The notes beneath the pieces are model-generated. The model was not told the origin of the DNA. It worked only from the letters and a program-made list of their open reading frames with translations, and did no database searches. Positions 26,925 to 36,937 of a stretch of DNA of 64,000 nt are shown here, one piece after another (position 1 is the first letter of the stretch; each line of letters opens with the position of its first letter). Source of the DNA: Clostridium amylolyticum (lineage in GTDB: Bacteria > Bacillota > Clostridia > Clostridiales > Clostridiaceae); the NCBI RefSeq assembly GCF_900142075.1, contig NZ_FQZO01000005.1, forward strand, positions 1 through 64,000, in the 5' to 3' direction. The position numbers and the translations under genes are program-made.

Positions 26925-27833
26925 TTAAGAACTAAACTTAAAATTAATCCACTTACTTATCCTTAGCTTTTCTCCAAAGCTTACGATAAACACTCCTGCA
27001 ATTATAATTAAACTTCCAAACACTTGGTATATGGTAACCTCTTCTTGAAGTAATAATTTTGCACTTATTAAACTTACTATAGGCTGTAAATTTATATAAG
27101 TAGTTAGAACTGTAGGCCCAAGCTTTGGAAGGCAATAAATATAAATAGCATAAGCTACACAAGAGCAGAATACAGAGAGAAATAGTAAATTAAGCACTGC
27201 ATTTCTAGAAGGTATTATAGCTTTATAAAACAATAATGAAGGTGATAAAAATATACACCCCCAAATAGCCTGATAGGTAGTGACGGTTATACTTTTATAA
27301 TTTCCCTTAAACTTAGAAGTGACTACGTTATAAACCACCCAGCAAAGGGCTGCTCCCAATGCCATCAAATCTCCTAGGGTCCCTGTGGAAAATAAGCTTA
27401 TTCTCTCTTTTGAAGCTATAATAATTATTATTCCAATAACACTTAAGGCAGCTCCAATGACCTTATACAAGGTTAACTTTTCTTTAAATATAATTCTTTG
27501 AGAAAACAGTGTAAATATTGGTATAGTTGATATTAATATAGCCACATTAGAGGCACTGGTAAAGAAAACAGAATAATTTTCAAAGAAAAAATATAATGCT
27601 ACTCCAAATAATCCTCCTAAGGCCATCCTTAATCTATCTTCTTTTAACACTTTTTCCTGTGGAAATTTTACCTTTAAAACTATAAACAAAATAATTGCTG
27701 CAATAAAAAATCTATAAAATGCTGATACCGTAGGATTAATCTCTGATACTACCACTTTTATGCTTAAGTAAGACATACCCCACACTAACATAATAATTAA
27801 TGCTAAAAAATGTGCAAATCTCTTATTATTCAC
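26925..27833 (-). CDS. EamA/DMT-family permease
   Basis: This 302-residue protein has ten membrane helices arranged as two five-helix EamA repeats. The first begins ALIIMLVWGMSYLSIK and contains the P-x-x-x-A-x-x-R-F-like stretch INPTVSAFYRFF. The second begins GDLMALGAALCWVVYNV and ends in the typical EEVTIYQVFGSLIIIAGV. Such permeases export metabolites or amino acids; the substrate cannot be predicted. The GTG start is preceded by AAGGGGATG. It is monocistronic, with the ABC exporter leader promoter just downstream. Confidence 0.88.
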   Translation of the reverse strand: MNNKRFAHFLALIIMLVWGMSYLSIKVVVSEINPTVSAFYRFFIAAIILFIVLKVKFPQEKVLKEDRLRMALGGLFGVALYFFFENYSVFFTSASNVAILISTIPIFTLFSQRIIFKEKLTLYKVIGAALSVIGIIIIIASKERISLFSTGTLGDLMALGAALCWVVYNVVTSKFKGNYKSITVTTYQAIWGCIFLSPSLLFYKAIIPSRNAVLNLLFLSVFCSCVAYAIYIYCLPKLGPTVLTTYINLQPIVSLISAKLLLQEEVTIYQVFGSLIIIAGVFIVSFGEKLRISKWINFKFSS

Positions 27834-27916
27834 TTATTCATCCCCTTTTACGTAATGTTTATAGCATTATTATAATATGATTATTGAGTATATGTCTTTA
27901 CTTTTGAATATTTTTA

Positions 27917-28810
27917 CTAAAACCAGCTAATTTGCTGTTTTTCATAACCGCTTTTGTAACCTGATATAATATCCTTCATTTTATACAATAATCCATATTT
28001 TTTGCACTCATGAGTAAATACTTCCCATAATTTTTTATCATTAATGGATGCATATTTATATCTATTTCCGTAAGTTTCCATATATCTTTTAACTAGCTTT
28101 TCTTCTGGAAACAATTTTGTTAATTCTTCATAATAATAATCCCTTTGATTTTGCCTAAGGGTTACCCCCATTCCATAGGCAAAAATAAACTTTGCTCCAC
28201 TTTCATAAGCATTTTTTACTATATTTTTAATATTGTCCTCAGTATCATTTACAAATGGAAGTATGGGCATAAGTAATATTCCTGTATAGATTCCATTATC
28301 AGATAATTCTCTTATGGCTTTAAATCTTTCACTGGACACCTGCACCTTAGGCTCTAACTTTTTGCATAGTTCATCATCAAAGGTTGTAATAGTAATCTTT
28401 ACTAATACTGGTGAGTGCTCTTTAATTTTCTTTAATATATCAATATCTCTAGTAACCAAAGTGCTTTTAGTAGCTATGGCTATTCCAAAATTATAATTAT
28501 TCACTTGCTTAAGAGCATCTCTTGTAAGCATATGCTTTTTTTCATATGGATTATAAGGGTCACTCATGGCTCCTGTGCCAATAACGCCTTTTCTTCTCTT
28601 ACCTTTTAACTCTTTTCTTATAATTTCAATAGCGTTTTCCTTAGCTCTCACCTTATCAAAATCTTCTATTCCATAGCATTCACTTCTGGAATCACAGTAA
28701 ATACACCCATGACAGCAGCCCTTATAAATGTTCATGTTATAATTTATACCAAACCATGAATTATTCTCTACATACTGAGATATAATTGACTTTGCAGCTA
28801 TATACTCCAT
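27917..28810 (-). CDS. Radical SAM protein, SplB-like/Rv2578c-type family
   Basis: This 297-residue protein has the radical SAM motif in YKGCCHGCIYCDSRS (C-x3-C-x2-C), followed by GAMSDPYNPYE and TKSTLVTRD, which are typical of the SPL-like radical SAM subgroup that includes many unstudied proteins annotated as DNA repair photolyase-like. It binds a 4Fe-4S cluster and S-adenosylmethionine. The substrate is unknown. It lacks the extra conserved features needed to call a true spore photoproduct lyase. The start ATG follows AAGGATAGG. Confidence 0.85.
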   Translation of the reverse strand: MEYIAAKSIISQYVENNSWFGINYNMNIYKGCCHGCIYCDSRSECYGIEDFDKVRAKENAIEIIRKELKGKRRKGVIGTGAMSDPYNPYEKKHMLTRDALKQVNNYNFGIAIATKSTLVTRDIDILKKIKEHSPVLVKITITTFDDELCKKLEPKVQVSSERFKAIRELSDNGIYTGILLMPILPFVNDTEDNIKNIVKNAYESGAKFIFAYGMGVTLRQNQRDYYYEELTKLFPEEKLVKRYMETYGNRYKYASINDKKLWEVFTHECKKYGLLYKMKDIISGYKSGYEKQQISWF

Positions 28811-28848
28811 ATTAAAATCCTATCCTTATTTATCATTTTCTCTATAAT

Positions 28849-28890
28849 AACAAATAAAATATGACAGGTATATGTCATATTTTATTTGTT
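28849..28890 (-). terminator. Terminator after the MATE gene
   Basis: A perfect 18-bp stem (AACAAATAAAATATGACA at 28849-28866 with 28873-28890) lies directly after the MATE stop codon. It is A/T-rich, so T-runs occur on both sides. Confidence 0.75.
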
Positions 28891-28894
28891 AGAA

Positions 28895-30259
28895 TTATTT
28901 TTTGTTTTCTACTAGATTTTTTCTTGAAAATACTATAAATACAATGGTTGTGGTCACCGCTGCAGTAATATCTGCAATAGGCTCTGCTATTAATATTCCT
29001 TTTGTTCCCCAGAATACTGGTAAGATAATAGCTAGTGGTATAAGCAAGATTATTTTTCTTAATAAAGCCAAGAACATGGATATCTTAGCTTGTCCCAAGG
29101 CAACAAAGGTATTTTGACAAGCAAATTGCGCTCCCATCAAAAGTGAACCAGCCATAAATATTCTCATTCCGTACTTTCCTAATTCTAAAAGGTTAGGATC
29201 ATTAGAGAAAATACCCACGAAAATTTGAGGGGTTAGCATAGCTAAAGCCCACATCACTGTTGAATAAATCATAGAGCTTAAAAGTAATAGTCTAAATGCC
29301 TTCCTCACTCTTTGCATATTTCCTGCTCCGTAATTATAGCTTATAATCGGCTGAGCTCCTTGTGCAATCCCTATTATAGGCATTAGTAAAAATTGCATAC
29401 TGCTTACAATAATAGAGAGAGCACCTACCAGTTGATCTGCATTAGCTCCTCCGTACTTTTTCATACCTGAATTTAGGGTAAGTTGCACTAAGCTTTCGGT
29501 AGATTGCATAATAAATGGAGAAATACCAAGAGCTAGCACTGGAAGTATAATTTTCTTCTCCAATTTAAAAAACTTCTTTTTAATTTTAATAATACTCTTT
29601 TTACTAAATAAAAATTTAAGTACCCATAAAGCAGATATTAATTGAGAAAAAATAGTTGCAATAGCAGCTCCTCTTACTCCCATATTAAATCCATAGATAA
29701 GAATTGGATCTAAAATAATATTGGTTATAGCTCCAACAAGCACTGTGATCATACTAATTTTCGCAAAACCTTGAGCACTTATAAAAGAGTTTAGTCCTAA
29801 ACTTATTTGCACAAACAATGTACCTAACAAGTAAATAGAAAAATACTCATCTGCAAAGGTTAGAGTGTTAGCAGTAGCTCCAAACCAAGTTAAAAGATCT
29901 TTCTTTGTAAAAAAGAATACCATCATAAGTACTGCAGAAATAATACACAGGGAAATAAAAGAATTACTAAGTATTTTCTCCGCTTCATCTTTATTGCCTT
30001 CTCCCATTTTTATAGCAGCTATTGGAGCTCCCCCCATGCCAATAAGTGCCGCAAAAGCAGATATTATCATTATAATTGGAAAAGCTATACCTAATGCTGC
30101 TAAAGCCAAGGATCCATTCTCCGGCATTCTGCCTATGTACATTCTATCCACAATATTATAAAGTGCATTGATAATCTGTGCTGTAATAGCAGGCAGAGCC
30201 AATTTAAAAAGTAATTTTCCCACAGGCTCAGTAGCCAATGAATTCTCCATATCTTTCAT
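28895..30259 (-). CDS. MATE-family multidrug efflux protein
   Basis: This 454-residue protein has twelve membrane helices. The N-terminal half begins EPVGKLLFKLALPAITAQII and contains NIVDRMYIGR and GMGGAPIAAIKMGEG, features of the MepA/NorM-like MATE family. The second half repeats the motif in MPIIGIAQGAQPIISYNYGAGN. It should export cationic drugs using a Na+ or H+ gradient. The ATG at 30259 follows a GGAG site. No regulator is adjacent. Confidence 0.9.
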   Translation of the reverse strand: MKDMENSLATEPVGKLLFKLALPAITAQIINALYNIVDRMYIGRMPENGSLALAALGIAFPIIMIISAFAALIGMGGAPIAAIKMGEGNKDEAEKILSNSFISLCIISAVLMMVFFFTKKDLLTWFGATANTLTFADEYFSIYLLGTLFVQISLGLNSFISAQGFAKISMITVLVGAITNIILDPILIYGFNMGVRGAAIATIFSQLISALWVLKFLFSKKSIIKIKKKFFKLEKKIILPVLALGISPFIMQSTESLVQLTLNSGMKKYGGANADQLVGALSIIVSSMQFLLMPIIGIAQGAQPIISYNYGAGNMQRVRKAFRLLLLSSMIYSTVMWALAMLTPQIFVGIFSNDPNLLELGKYGMRIFMAGSLLMGAQFACQNTFVALGQAKISMFLALLRKIILLIPLAIILPVFWGTKGILIAEPIADITAAVTTTIVFIVFSRKNLVENKK

Positions 30260-30361
30260 CTTTATCTCTCCGTTCTTTCAAGTCCATAATTATCCTTCAA
30301 GCTTCAGCAATACTGGAAGCATTTAAATGTATTATATAAGCTTTAGAATTATATGTAAACC

Positions 30362-30403
30362 TAAAAAGCAGATGAGAAATTTAGTATTATTTCTCATCTG
30401 CTT
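30362..30403 (-). terminator. Terminator of the small winged-helix gene
   Basis: AAGCAGATGAGAAAT and its exact inverse (30366-30380, 30389-30403) form a 15-bp stem followed on the minus strand by TTTTTAG, 12 bases after the stop at 30415. Confidence 0.85.
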
Positions 30404-30414
30404 CATTTGATTAG

Positions 30415-30591
30415 TTAATTTGCTGAATAGTAGCATCTTTTTGGAGAATTTATTTTTTCTTCTGTCTTTAAAGCTTTTAGAGCTTTATCTACTTCCTTCT
30501 TGTCTATGTTTGTTGCTTCTGCTATCTCTCCAGCTTTCATAGGCTCATTGGACTTTTTTAAGGTTTCTAGTACCAATTCTTTTGCATCCAT
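30415..30591 (-). CDS. Small winged-helix-like protein
   Basis: The ATG at 30591 is chosen because AAGGAG lies nine bases upstream; the longer frame back to 30657 has no such site. The 58-residue product reads MDAKELVLETLKKSNEPMKAG and then EIAEATNIDKKEVDKALKAL, a MarR/ArsR-like winged-helix core with little else, ending in a short beta wing. It could bind DNA or act as a partner of a larger regulator. Small proteins of this type are common in clostridia and their role is unknown. Confidence 0.65.
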   Translation of the reverse strand: MDAKELVLETLKKSNEPMKAGEIAEATNIDKKEVDKALKALKTEEKINSPKRCYYSAN

Positions 30592-30696
30592 ATTTATCAT
30601 CTCCTTAAGTAAAATGGTATTATTTAATATTATATCTAGAAATTCTTCTCTTTCCAAGTATAATTACTTTTAAAAAATACCTATTTTCTTTTATAA

Positions 30697-33600
30697 TTAA
30701 GATGCTCTCTTTCTTTTTACAGCCAAGCCTATCCCTAAGGCAACTGCTCCTATTAATAGTATTAAAGTTGTATCATATAAATAACCTGTTTTAGGTAAAT
30801 TATCATTAACCTGTGGCTTATTATCTTCTTTCTGTGTATTATTATTATCGGCAGGAGGTATATTATCTTCTTTTGGTACTTCTACTATGTCTTTCTTTAT
30901 TGTGAAAGAAACTTCTTTAATAGTTTCATTAGAAGCCTTATCTTTAGCCATAACAACTAATTGATAGCTTCCTTCCTTTGTTATTTCTTCTCCCTTATAC
31001 TCATTTCCGTTTAAGGTTATAAATACATTAGCCGTTTCATCATCTATCACTATCTGAGGCTTTACTTTTTCTTTGTAAATACCCCCATCTTCCACTCCAG
31101 TTATTTCTATTTTAGGAACCACCTTATCTATTACATATTCTTCTTTAATTATGGATGATTTTTTACCTCTTTCATTTATAGCTGTAAACTTTAAGGTTGT
31201 AGTTTCTTTGATATTTAATGTATCCTTATATTCAATACTTTCTTCAGTAGGGTCACTGCCATCTAAGGTATAATATATTTTCGCACCTTTATCCTCTGAT
31301 AAAAGATTTACCGAAATATCTTTATTAAACAGCCCGCCTTTTAAATCTGCAGAAACTCCAGGTGATTCATTATTTATTGTAAATTCATCAACTATTGTCC
31401 CATCTGTTTTCTTTACTACCACCTTCATTATGTCTCCCTCTATCTCTACAGTGGTATAAATAGCTGTATTTTCATCATTATATACCTGAAAACTTCCATC
31501 ATTTACCGCTTGATAATGCTTTGTACCTGTAGTCCCAGCTACCACATAGGTTGCTCCAGCCTTATTTTCTTTTCCATTCTTTAATGGCTTTGTCCTTCCA
31601 TAAGCATGATCATGACCTGAAAATACTAAGTCAATTCCAAGTTCATCAATTACCGGTGGAAGCATCTCTCTAATTAATGCATTTCCTCCATCTGGATTTG
31701 TAAAGAATGGCGGTTGGTGTGTTAATAGTATATTAAACTTTTTAGTGGATTTTTTAATGTCTTCTCTTAACCACTGTAGCTCTTTCTGTAATAATTCCTT
31801 ATCAGAAGTAAAGCTGATTACGCTCACATGTACATTGTTATATTCTGCAGAGTATACTCCTCCTAAATTCTCCTTTAATCCATTTTTAGGATTATTAAAA
31901 TAGGTCTTTGCCATTACTGCCTCTGGATCTCCCATATATTCATGGTTTCCAAGAACTTGTACAGTATCTACTGAATTTATACCCTTATATTTTTCAAAAA
32001 CACTAGTTATATAATCCCATTGCTGAAATACTGCTGCATCATCTATAAAGTCTCCTAAATGAGCTAGAAAATCCGGTTTTTCTTGATCATTATTCAGAGA
32101 ATTTAATATGGTATCAAGCTGTGATAAGCCTTCCATTGTTGGAGATTGAGTATCACCCAGAACTACAAATTTAAAACTATCCTTTTCCTTTAGGGTTTTG
32201 AACTCTAAGTTATCACTCCAAACTTCTCCATCTCCAACCCTTACCACATACTCTGTATCAGACTCTAACTGAGAAAGCTTAACTGTGTTTAATCTTGCAA
32301 TACCGTTTTTAGTGATATCGCTGTTACCTTTAAAGATATGATCTTTATATTCGCCCTCTACAGATTTAAATGCATTTTCTCCCTTTTCTAAATACTCATT
32401 TTTCAATGCAGCTTGTGCTTGAGCCTTTTCCTTAGATAATAAGGGATTGGAAATCCAGGAAATAACCTTTTGGGTTTTCCCATCCTCTCCTGCTGTAAAA
32501 ATTATATTGCTTGGCATAGCCTCTTTTAGAGGAAGATACGTTTGGGTTTGAAGCTTAAAGGAGCTTAATCCATCCTTTTCAGCATAGATACTTATTTTTT
32601 GAACTTCTTTTGTAAGTTCGTCACTTTTTACATAACCTTCTGGGGAAGTTATACCCAATACGGTCTTTGTACCATCAGCCTTTTCCACAATAACATTAAC
32701 AGCTTCTGCAGGATTTCCTTTTAAATCTAAAACCTTAATTACTGCAGCCTTTCCTACCATGATTTCTTCAGGTATTATATTAAAAGCTTCTATAACTGGG
32801 ACCTCTGAAGTCTTTACAGAAAAACTCTTAACAAAGTTATCTTCTTTGCTGCTTTTATATTCTAAGGAAGAGGGTAACAGATTATATTTTACTACTGCTC
32901 CCTTAGTTACACTATTAGGTATATTGATGTTTATTAAAGCTATAGTATCTTCCTTTCCCTTTAAGCTGGAGTTATCTCCCTTTACTTCTAATATCCCTGT
33001 GTTTTTATCATAATTCCAGCTTCCATTGGATACTCCGGAAGAAAAATCTACACTGCTCACAGGATATACTTTATCTATGACAATTTTTAAATTAAAGCTC
33101 TTAAGGTCTGCTGTTTCTTTGGCTTTAAATTCTAATTGAAGCTTTCCACCTAATATAGCTTTTTCACCTACTGGTAATAAATCTACATTGGTAGAAGCTG
33201 TATCTACTTTAAAATAGGCAGTGCTTTCCTTTTCGTTTCCAAAGTTATCTTGAGCTGCTATTAAAACCTTATGGGTTCCATCTGCCCATTTAAGACCAGT
33301 TAAAGCCATGCTTCCATCCTTGTCATAGGAATAGTAACCTTTCTTTTCTGTATAATCTATACCATCTACAAAAATTCTTGTTCTATCCCAATTTATTCCT
33401 GATTTATAAGGATCATCAGCATAATCATATATTTTTGCAGTAATGTTAACTTGATTATTTTTATACACTTTATCTGTAACATTTATATCTTCTACTATTG
33501 GAGGGTATAAATCATCAACTTTGCTTCCATATATCGCTCTAATGTTGTCTACATAAAGAGCTCCTTTTGTCATAGGTCCTTCTAATCCTGACTTTAAAGA

Positions 33601-35466
33601 CATTATTCTTATGGTTTGTGTTGAATGCAATGAAAAAGGTGAAATGAAAGTACTAGGAATTTCAGCCTCAACATACTTCCATCCTATCCAGTCTATACCT
33701 GGCTTTTGCCCTGTGAAGTCTACGGTTTTTGATTTTCCTGCCCCGTCTATTATATTCATTCTTAACCAGTAGCCTTTAGCTTCTTCAGTGGCATATACCC
33801 ATGCCCCTATGGCTTTAGGATTTCCTGGTATGGCTATGTTTTTGCCTGGGCCAGCATATACTCCTAAGGTTGTTCCTTGCTGCGCCTTAGTAAAATCGTA
33901 ATTAATCTTTAAAGAATGTGCGTCAAATCTGGCAGGCTCTTTAGGATAATCTGTCAGTGACAAGCTTCCCTCTTCTCCACGGCCAGCAGTGGATACCTTC
34001 CAAGCTCCAAGTCCTTGTTCAAAACCCTCTAGTACTATGGGTAGTTGACCTACAGTTACGTTTATAGAAGCATTAAGGCTTGTCCCTTTTATACTAGCCT
34101 TAATGGTTCCTGAAATACTCTTATCTCCTGCGGTTATAACTGCGTTTTCATCTATGTTACCCATGCCTTCAGGTATTTCCCATATAATATCCTCTTTATT
34201 TACTTTTACTGTTCTTCCATTAAACAATACCTGTAATCCTAAAGCTTTGCTTTCTTTTATGTCCATACTCAATTCTTTAGAATAGAAATATAATTCATTA
34301 GGAACAGCAATTTCCACATTGCTTTCTCCTACATTTTTATTATTGTACAATAGCTGAGCCTTAAATTGTCCTTGTTTTCCATTGGATTTAAATACTCCTG
34401 TTTTTCCATCAATAGCGCCAAAGCTGTTATCTGATAATACCCATTGTAATCCGTTTTCCGGCAAATTAGCAGAGGCTCCTGCTAAATCCCTGCCTTTTGC
34501 CTTGAAGTTTATTATTGAGTTTGGAGTAAAGGACTTTTCACTGGGTTCTATATAAGCACTGCTAAAAGTATGAGTTATTGGTTCTTTTGATACTATAAGC
34601 CAAGAGTTGGCAACGCTTCTTTCCCCCATATCAGAAGGACTATTTTTTACTTCTAAGCTATCTGTACCTGGAACTCTTGCAAGATGTGTGGAAGAGCCTC
34701 CTCCATCTAAATTTAGTGCTTCCACTGCTCCCATAGAAATCATCAAGTTTGCTAAATTAGTCATGGATAATCCTGCTGAATAAGGCTCCTGCCTGCCATC
34801 CACCGTTACGAAAAACACCTTTCCATCCTTATTTATTCCCACTGCGGTCCTAGGCTCTCTGTCTGCTCCAGTTTGCGGAGTTTCAAATACCTTTCCCTCT
34901 TTAACTAATATAGACTTACCACCTAGGGCCTCTTCTAAATTGCCTTTTACTTGTGAATATATATCATAATCTCCTATTACAGGAGTACCATCTTTTTTTA
35001 TTCCAAAGAACTTCCATCCTTGTGACAGCTCTTTCACTATAACTCCATCTTTGATAACTGTCCCTATGGGCTCACCAGTAGCCATATTATAAAAATCAGC
35101 ATTAACCCCTGCTACTACTTGCTCCCCTTTGCTGATTATTGTATTTGCTTGCTGTCTTACAGTTTCTAGCCCTGGTTCTGCAGCATCTTTTGGCGTTGCT
35201 GCTTCTATACTAACCTTTGGGTTCTTGGTATCTACTTCTATTACAAAAGCCTCTACCCTTTTCCCCTCATTATCTTTAAAGCTATAACTTTTTTCTACAA
35301 CTCCTGGAGCCAAGGCTACATTATAACTATTTATAGTTTTAGAAATTACTGATGACGTAAAGCCAAAATCTCCTAAGGCTTGTACAATTATTGTAGATGT
35401 AAAGTTTAAAAATATAGATAGCGCTAAAATTACACTACAACTTTTAAACTTTGATTTTTTATGCAT
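30697..35466 (-). CDS. Sortase-anchored multidomain protein: phosphodiester glycosidase, cohesin-like and metallophosphatase domains
   Basis: This is a 1589-residue cell-wall protein. After a signal peptide comes a NAGPA-type phosphodiester glycosidase domain (about 75-295; GVNADFYNMATGEP and NLDGGGSSTH). Ig-like and carbohydrate-binding-like regions follow (to about 655), then a cohesin-like domain (about 765-905) and a purple-acid-phosphatase-type N-terminal domain (about 985-1085). A calcineurin-like metallophosphatase follows (about 1095-1310) with GDTQ, GDFIDD, GNHEY and GHDHAYGR. After that come a chitobiase C-terminal-like domain with YYTLDGSDPT and another Ig unit. It ends in LPKTG near 1556, a helix and a basic tail, so a sortase should attach it to peptidoglycan. 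It probably strips phosphodiester-linked sugars and phosphate from surface or environmental polymers. Confidence 0.9.
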   Translation of the reverse strand: MHKKSKFKSCSVILALSIFLNFTSTIIVQALGDFGFTSSVISKTINSYNVALAPGVVEKSYSFKDNEGKRVEAFVIEVDTKNPKVSIEAATPKDAAEPGLETVRQQANTIISKGEQVVAGVNADFYNMATGEPIGTVIKDGVIVKELSQGWKFFGIKKDGTPVIGDYDIYSQVKGNLEEALGGKSILVKEGKVFETPQTGADREPRTAVGINKDGKVFFVTVDGRQEPYSAGLSMTNLANLMISMGAVEALNLDGGGSSTHLARVPGTDSLEVKNSPSDMGERSVANSWLIVSKEPITHTFSSAYIEPSEKSFTPNSIINFKAKGRDLAGASANLPENGLQWVLSDNSFGAIDGKTGVFKSNGKQGQFKAQLLYNNKNVGESNVEIAVPNELYFYSKELSMDIKESKALGLQVLFNGRTVKVNKEDIIWEIPEGMGNIDENAVITAGDKSISGTIKASIKGTSLNASINVTVGQLPIVLEGFEQGLGAWKVSTAGRGEEGSLSLTDYPKEPARFDAHSLKINYDFTKAQQGTTLGVYAGPGKNIAIPGNPKAIGAWVYATEEAKGYWLRMNIIDGAGKSKTVDFTGQKPGIDWIGWKYVEAEIPSTFISPFSLHSTQTIRIMSLKSGLEGPMTKGALYVDNIRAIYGSKVDDLYPPIVEDINVTDKVYKNNQVNITAKIYDYADDPYKSGINWDRTRIFVDGIDYTEKKGYYSYDKDGSMALTGLKWADGTHKVLIAAQDNFGNEKESTAYFKVDTASTNVDLLPVGEKAILGGKLQLEFKAKETADLKSFNLKIVIDKVYPVSSVDFSSGVSNGSWNYDKNTGILEVKGDNSSLKGKEDTIALININIPNSVTKGAVVKYNLLPSSLEYKSSKEDNFVKSFSVKTSEVPVIEAFNIIPEEIMVGKAAVIKVLDLKGNPAEAVNVIVEKADGTKTVLGITSPEGYVKSDELTKEVQKISIYAEKDGLSSFKLQTQTYLPLKEAMPSNIIFTAGEDGKTQKVISWISNPLLSKEKAQAQAALKNEYLEKGENAFKSVEGEYKDHIFKGNSDITKNGIARLNTVKLSQLESDTEYVVRVGDGEVWSDNLEFKTLKEKDSFKFVVLGDTQSPTMEGLSQLDTILNSLNNDQEKPDFLAHLGDFIDDAAVFQQWDYITSVFEKYKGINSVDTVQVLGNHEYMGDPEAVMAKTYFNNPKNGLKENLGGVYSAEYNNVHVSVISFTSDKELLQKELQWLREDIKKSTKKFNILLTHQPPFFTNPDGGNALIREMLPPVIDELGIDLVFSGHDHAYGRTKPLKNGKENKAGATYVVAGTTGTKHYQAVNDGSFQVYNDENTAIYTTVEIEGDIMKVVVKKTDGTIVDEFTINNESPGVSADLKGGLFNKDISVNLLSEDKGAKIYYTLDGSDPTEESIEYKDTLNIKETTTLKFTAINERGKKSSIIKEEYVIDKVVPKIEITGVEDGGIYKEKVKPQIVIDDETANVFITLNGNEYKGEEITKEGSYQLVVMAKDKASNETIKEVSFTIKKDIVEVPKEDNIPPADNNNTQKEDNKPQVNDNLPKTGYLYDTTLILLIGAVALGIGLAVKRKRAS

Positions 35467-35665
35467 AACACCCCTCCTAATGGACTTTATTGTTATATGT
35501 ACATTTCCACTTCAAGAAAAAGTGTAACATATTATGTATATTTTTATAACAAATCTTAACTTTTCTTAATATATTTTACATAATATTTACATTGGCTTTG
35601 TTAAATAACCAAAGAAACTAGTGCTTAAAATAACTCCGTGTTATAATTAGTGTTAGGTGATGATT

Positions 35666-36343
35666 ATGATAAAGTTTGATAATGATTGGAATGAAATACT
35701 CAAAGATGAATTTAATAAGGATTATTACAAAGAGTTAAGAACTTTTCTTATAAAAGAATACCGTAGCAAAACCATATACCCAGATATGTATGACATTTTT
35801 AATGCACTTCATTATACTGCATACAAGGATGTGAAAGTAGCAATTCTAGGTCAAGACCCCTATCATGGTAAAGGTCAGGCCCATGGTCTTAGCTTTTCTG
35901 TAAAACCAGGAATAGCACCACCTCCTTCCCTTATTAATATTTTTCAAGAACTTAAAGATGATTTAGGCTGTTATATCCCTAATAACGGATATTTAAAGAA
36001 ATGGGCAGATGAAGGGGTTTTACTGCTTAATACTGTCTTAACAGTAGTAGCTGGAAATGCAAATTCTCACAAGAATATGGGCTGGGAACACTTTACAGAC
36101 AGGGTAATTTCCCTGCTAAATTTAAGAGAAGAACCCATGGTATTTATTTTATGGGGCAGCAATGCCCAGTCAAAAATAAATTTAATTACCAACCCAAATC
36201 ACTTAATTTTAAAATCTCCTCATCCAAGTCCCCTTTCCTCATACAGAGGATTTTTTGGAAGCAAACCTTTTTCTAAGGCTAATAACTTTTTAGTTTCCAA
36301 AGGGATTAAGCCCGTTGATTGGCAAATAGAGAACTTACCTTAA
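35666..36343 (+). CDS. ung: Uracil-DNA glycosylase
   Basis: This family 1 UDG has the catalytic motif ILGQDPYHG with Asp and the substrate motif HPSPLSSYRGFFG with His; the GLSFSV and NTVLTV segments also match. It removes uracil from DNA as the first step of base excision repair. The ATG at 35666 is preferred (AGGTGAT site six bases upstream); in-frame GTG and ATG codons at 35657 and 35660 overlap that site. A TATAAT at 35642-35647 may be the -10 element. The length of about 225 residues is normal. Confidence 0.95.
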   Translation: MIKFDNDWNEILKDEFNKDYYKELRTFLIKEYRSKTIYPDMYDIFNALHYTAYKDVKVAILGQDPYHGKGQAHGLSFSVKPGIAPPPSLINIFQELKDDLGCYIPNNGYLKKWADEGVLLLNTVLTVVAGNANSHKNMGWEHFTDRVISLLNLREEPMVFILWGSNAQSKINLITNPNHLILKSPHPSPLSSYRGFFGSKPFSKANNFLVSKGIKPVDWQIENLP

Positions 36344-36367
36344 AATTAATTAATAAATACATTTAAA

Positions 36368-36418
36368 ATAATCAATATAAAAACTTACTCATACATTGTA
36401 AGTTTTTATATTGATTAT
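36368..36418 (+). terminator. Terminator of ung
   Basis: A perfect 21-bp stem (36368-36388 with 36398-36418) has a nine-base loop and is followed by ATTTTTGG, starting 25 bases after the ung stop. Confidence 0.9.
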
Positions 36419-36465
36419 ATTTTTGGACAATATTTTAACTTGTTAACCTATTTTATCAAACGTCA

Positions 36466-36510
36466 TTGACTTATTATATTGTTTGTATTACTATATATAA
36501 TACAAACAAT
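36466..36510 (+). promoter_or_regulatory. Promoter with overlapping GntR-type operator
   Basis: TTGACT (36466-36471) and TACTAT (36489-36494) are 17 bp apart. A perfect 13-bp inverted repeat, ATTGTTTGTATTA (36478-36490) with its mate at 36498-36510, covers the -10 region. Autorepression by the GntR-type protein encoded next is the simplest reading. Confidence 0.75.
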
Positions 36511-36538
36511 ACAAAAATATTAAATAAGGAGTCTTATT

Positions 36539-36937
36539 ATGATAATTAATCTTGATATGACTAGTTCAATTCCTATCTATGTGCAGTTGCGTAATGAAAT
36601 AGTTATGGGCATAGGTAAAGGCAATTTAACTCTTGGTGAAAGTTTACCTACAGTTCGCCAAATGGCTGAAGATATTGGGGTTAACATGATGACGGTATCA
36701 AAGGCATATAATATTCTTAAAAATGAAGGGTATATTGAAATTGACCGTAGACATGGTGCAAAAATTAATCCTACTTTGGATATCAATGGAGAATTTAAAG
36801 AAAAGCTAGAGATAGACTTATCCCTTTTAATTGCAGAGTCAGGAATAAAAGGAGTTAACAAAAAAGACTTTATAGACTTATGTGAAAAAATCTTTAACAA
36901 CATGGATGGAATAAATATAAAAGGATGTGAGGTTTAA
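36539..36937 (+). CDS. GntR-family (YtrA-type) transcriptional regulator
   Basis: This 132-residue protein has the winged-helix GntR domain at about 8-75: SIPIYVQLRNEIVMGIGKG, SLPTVRQMAEDIGVNMMTVSKAY and LKNEGYIEI. The effector-binding tail is only about 50 residues, as in the YtrA subgroup, which typically represses transport or envelope operons. Its stop overlaps the start of the membrane protein gene, so the two are co-translated. A strong palindrome over its own promoter is the likely operator. Confidence 0.88.
   Translation: MIINLDMTSSIPIYVQLRNEIVMGIGKGNLTLGESLPTVRQMAEDIGVNMMTVSKAYNILKNEGYIEIDRRHGAKINPTLDINGEFKEKLEIDLSLLIAESGIKGVNKKDFIDLCEKIFNNMDGINIKGCEV

Noticed and set aside
27917..28810. 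Spore photoproduct lyase SplB
   Set aside because: The radical SAM motif and neighbours fit the broader SPL-like group, but the extra conserved Cys and sequence of true SplB were not recognised.
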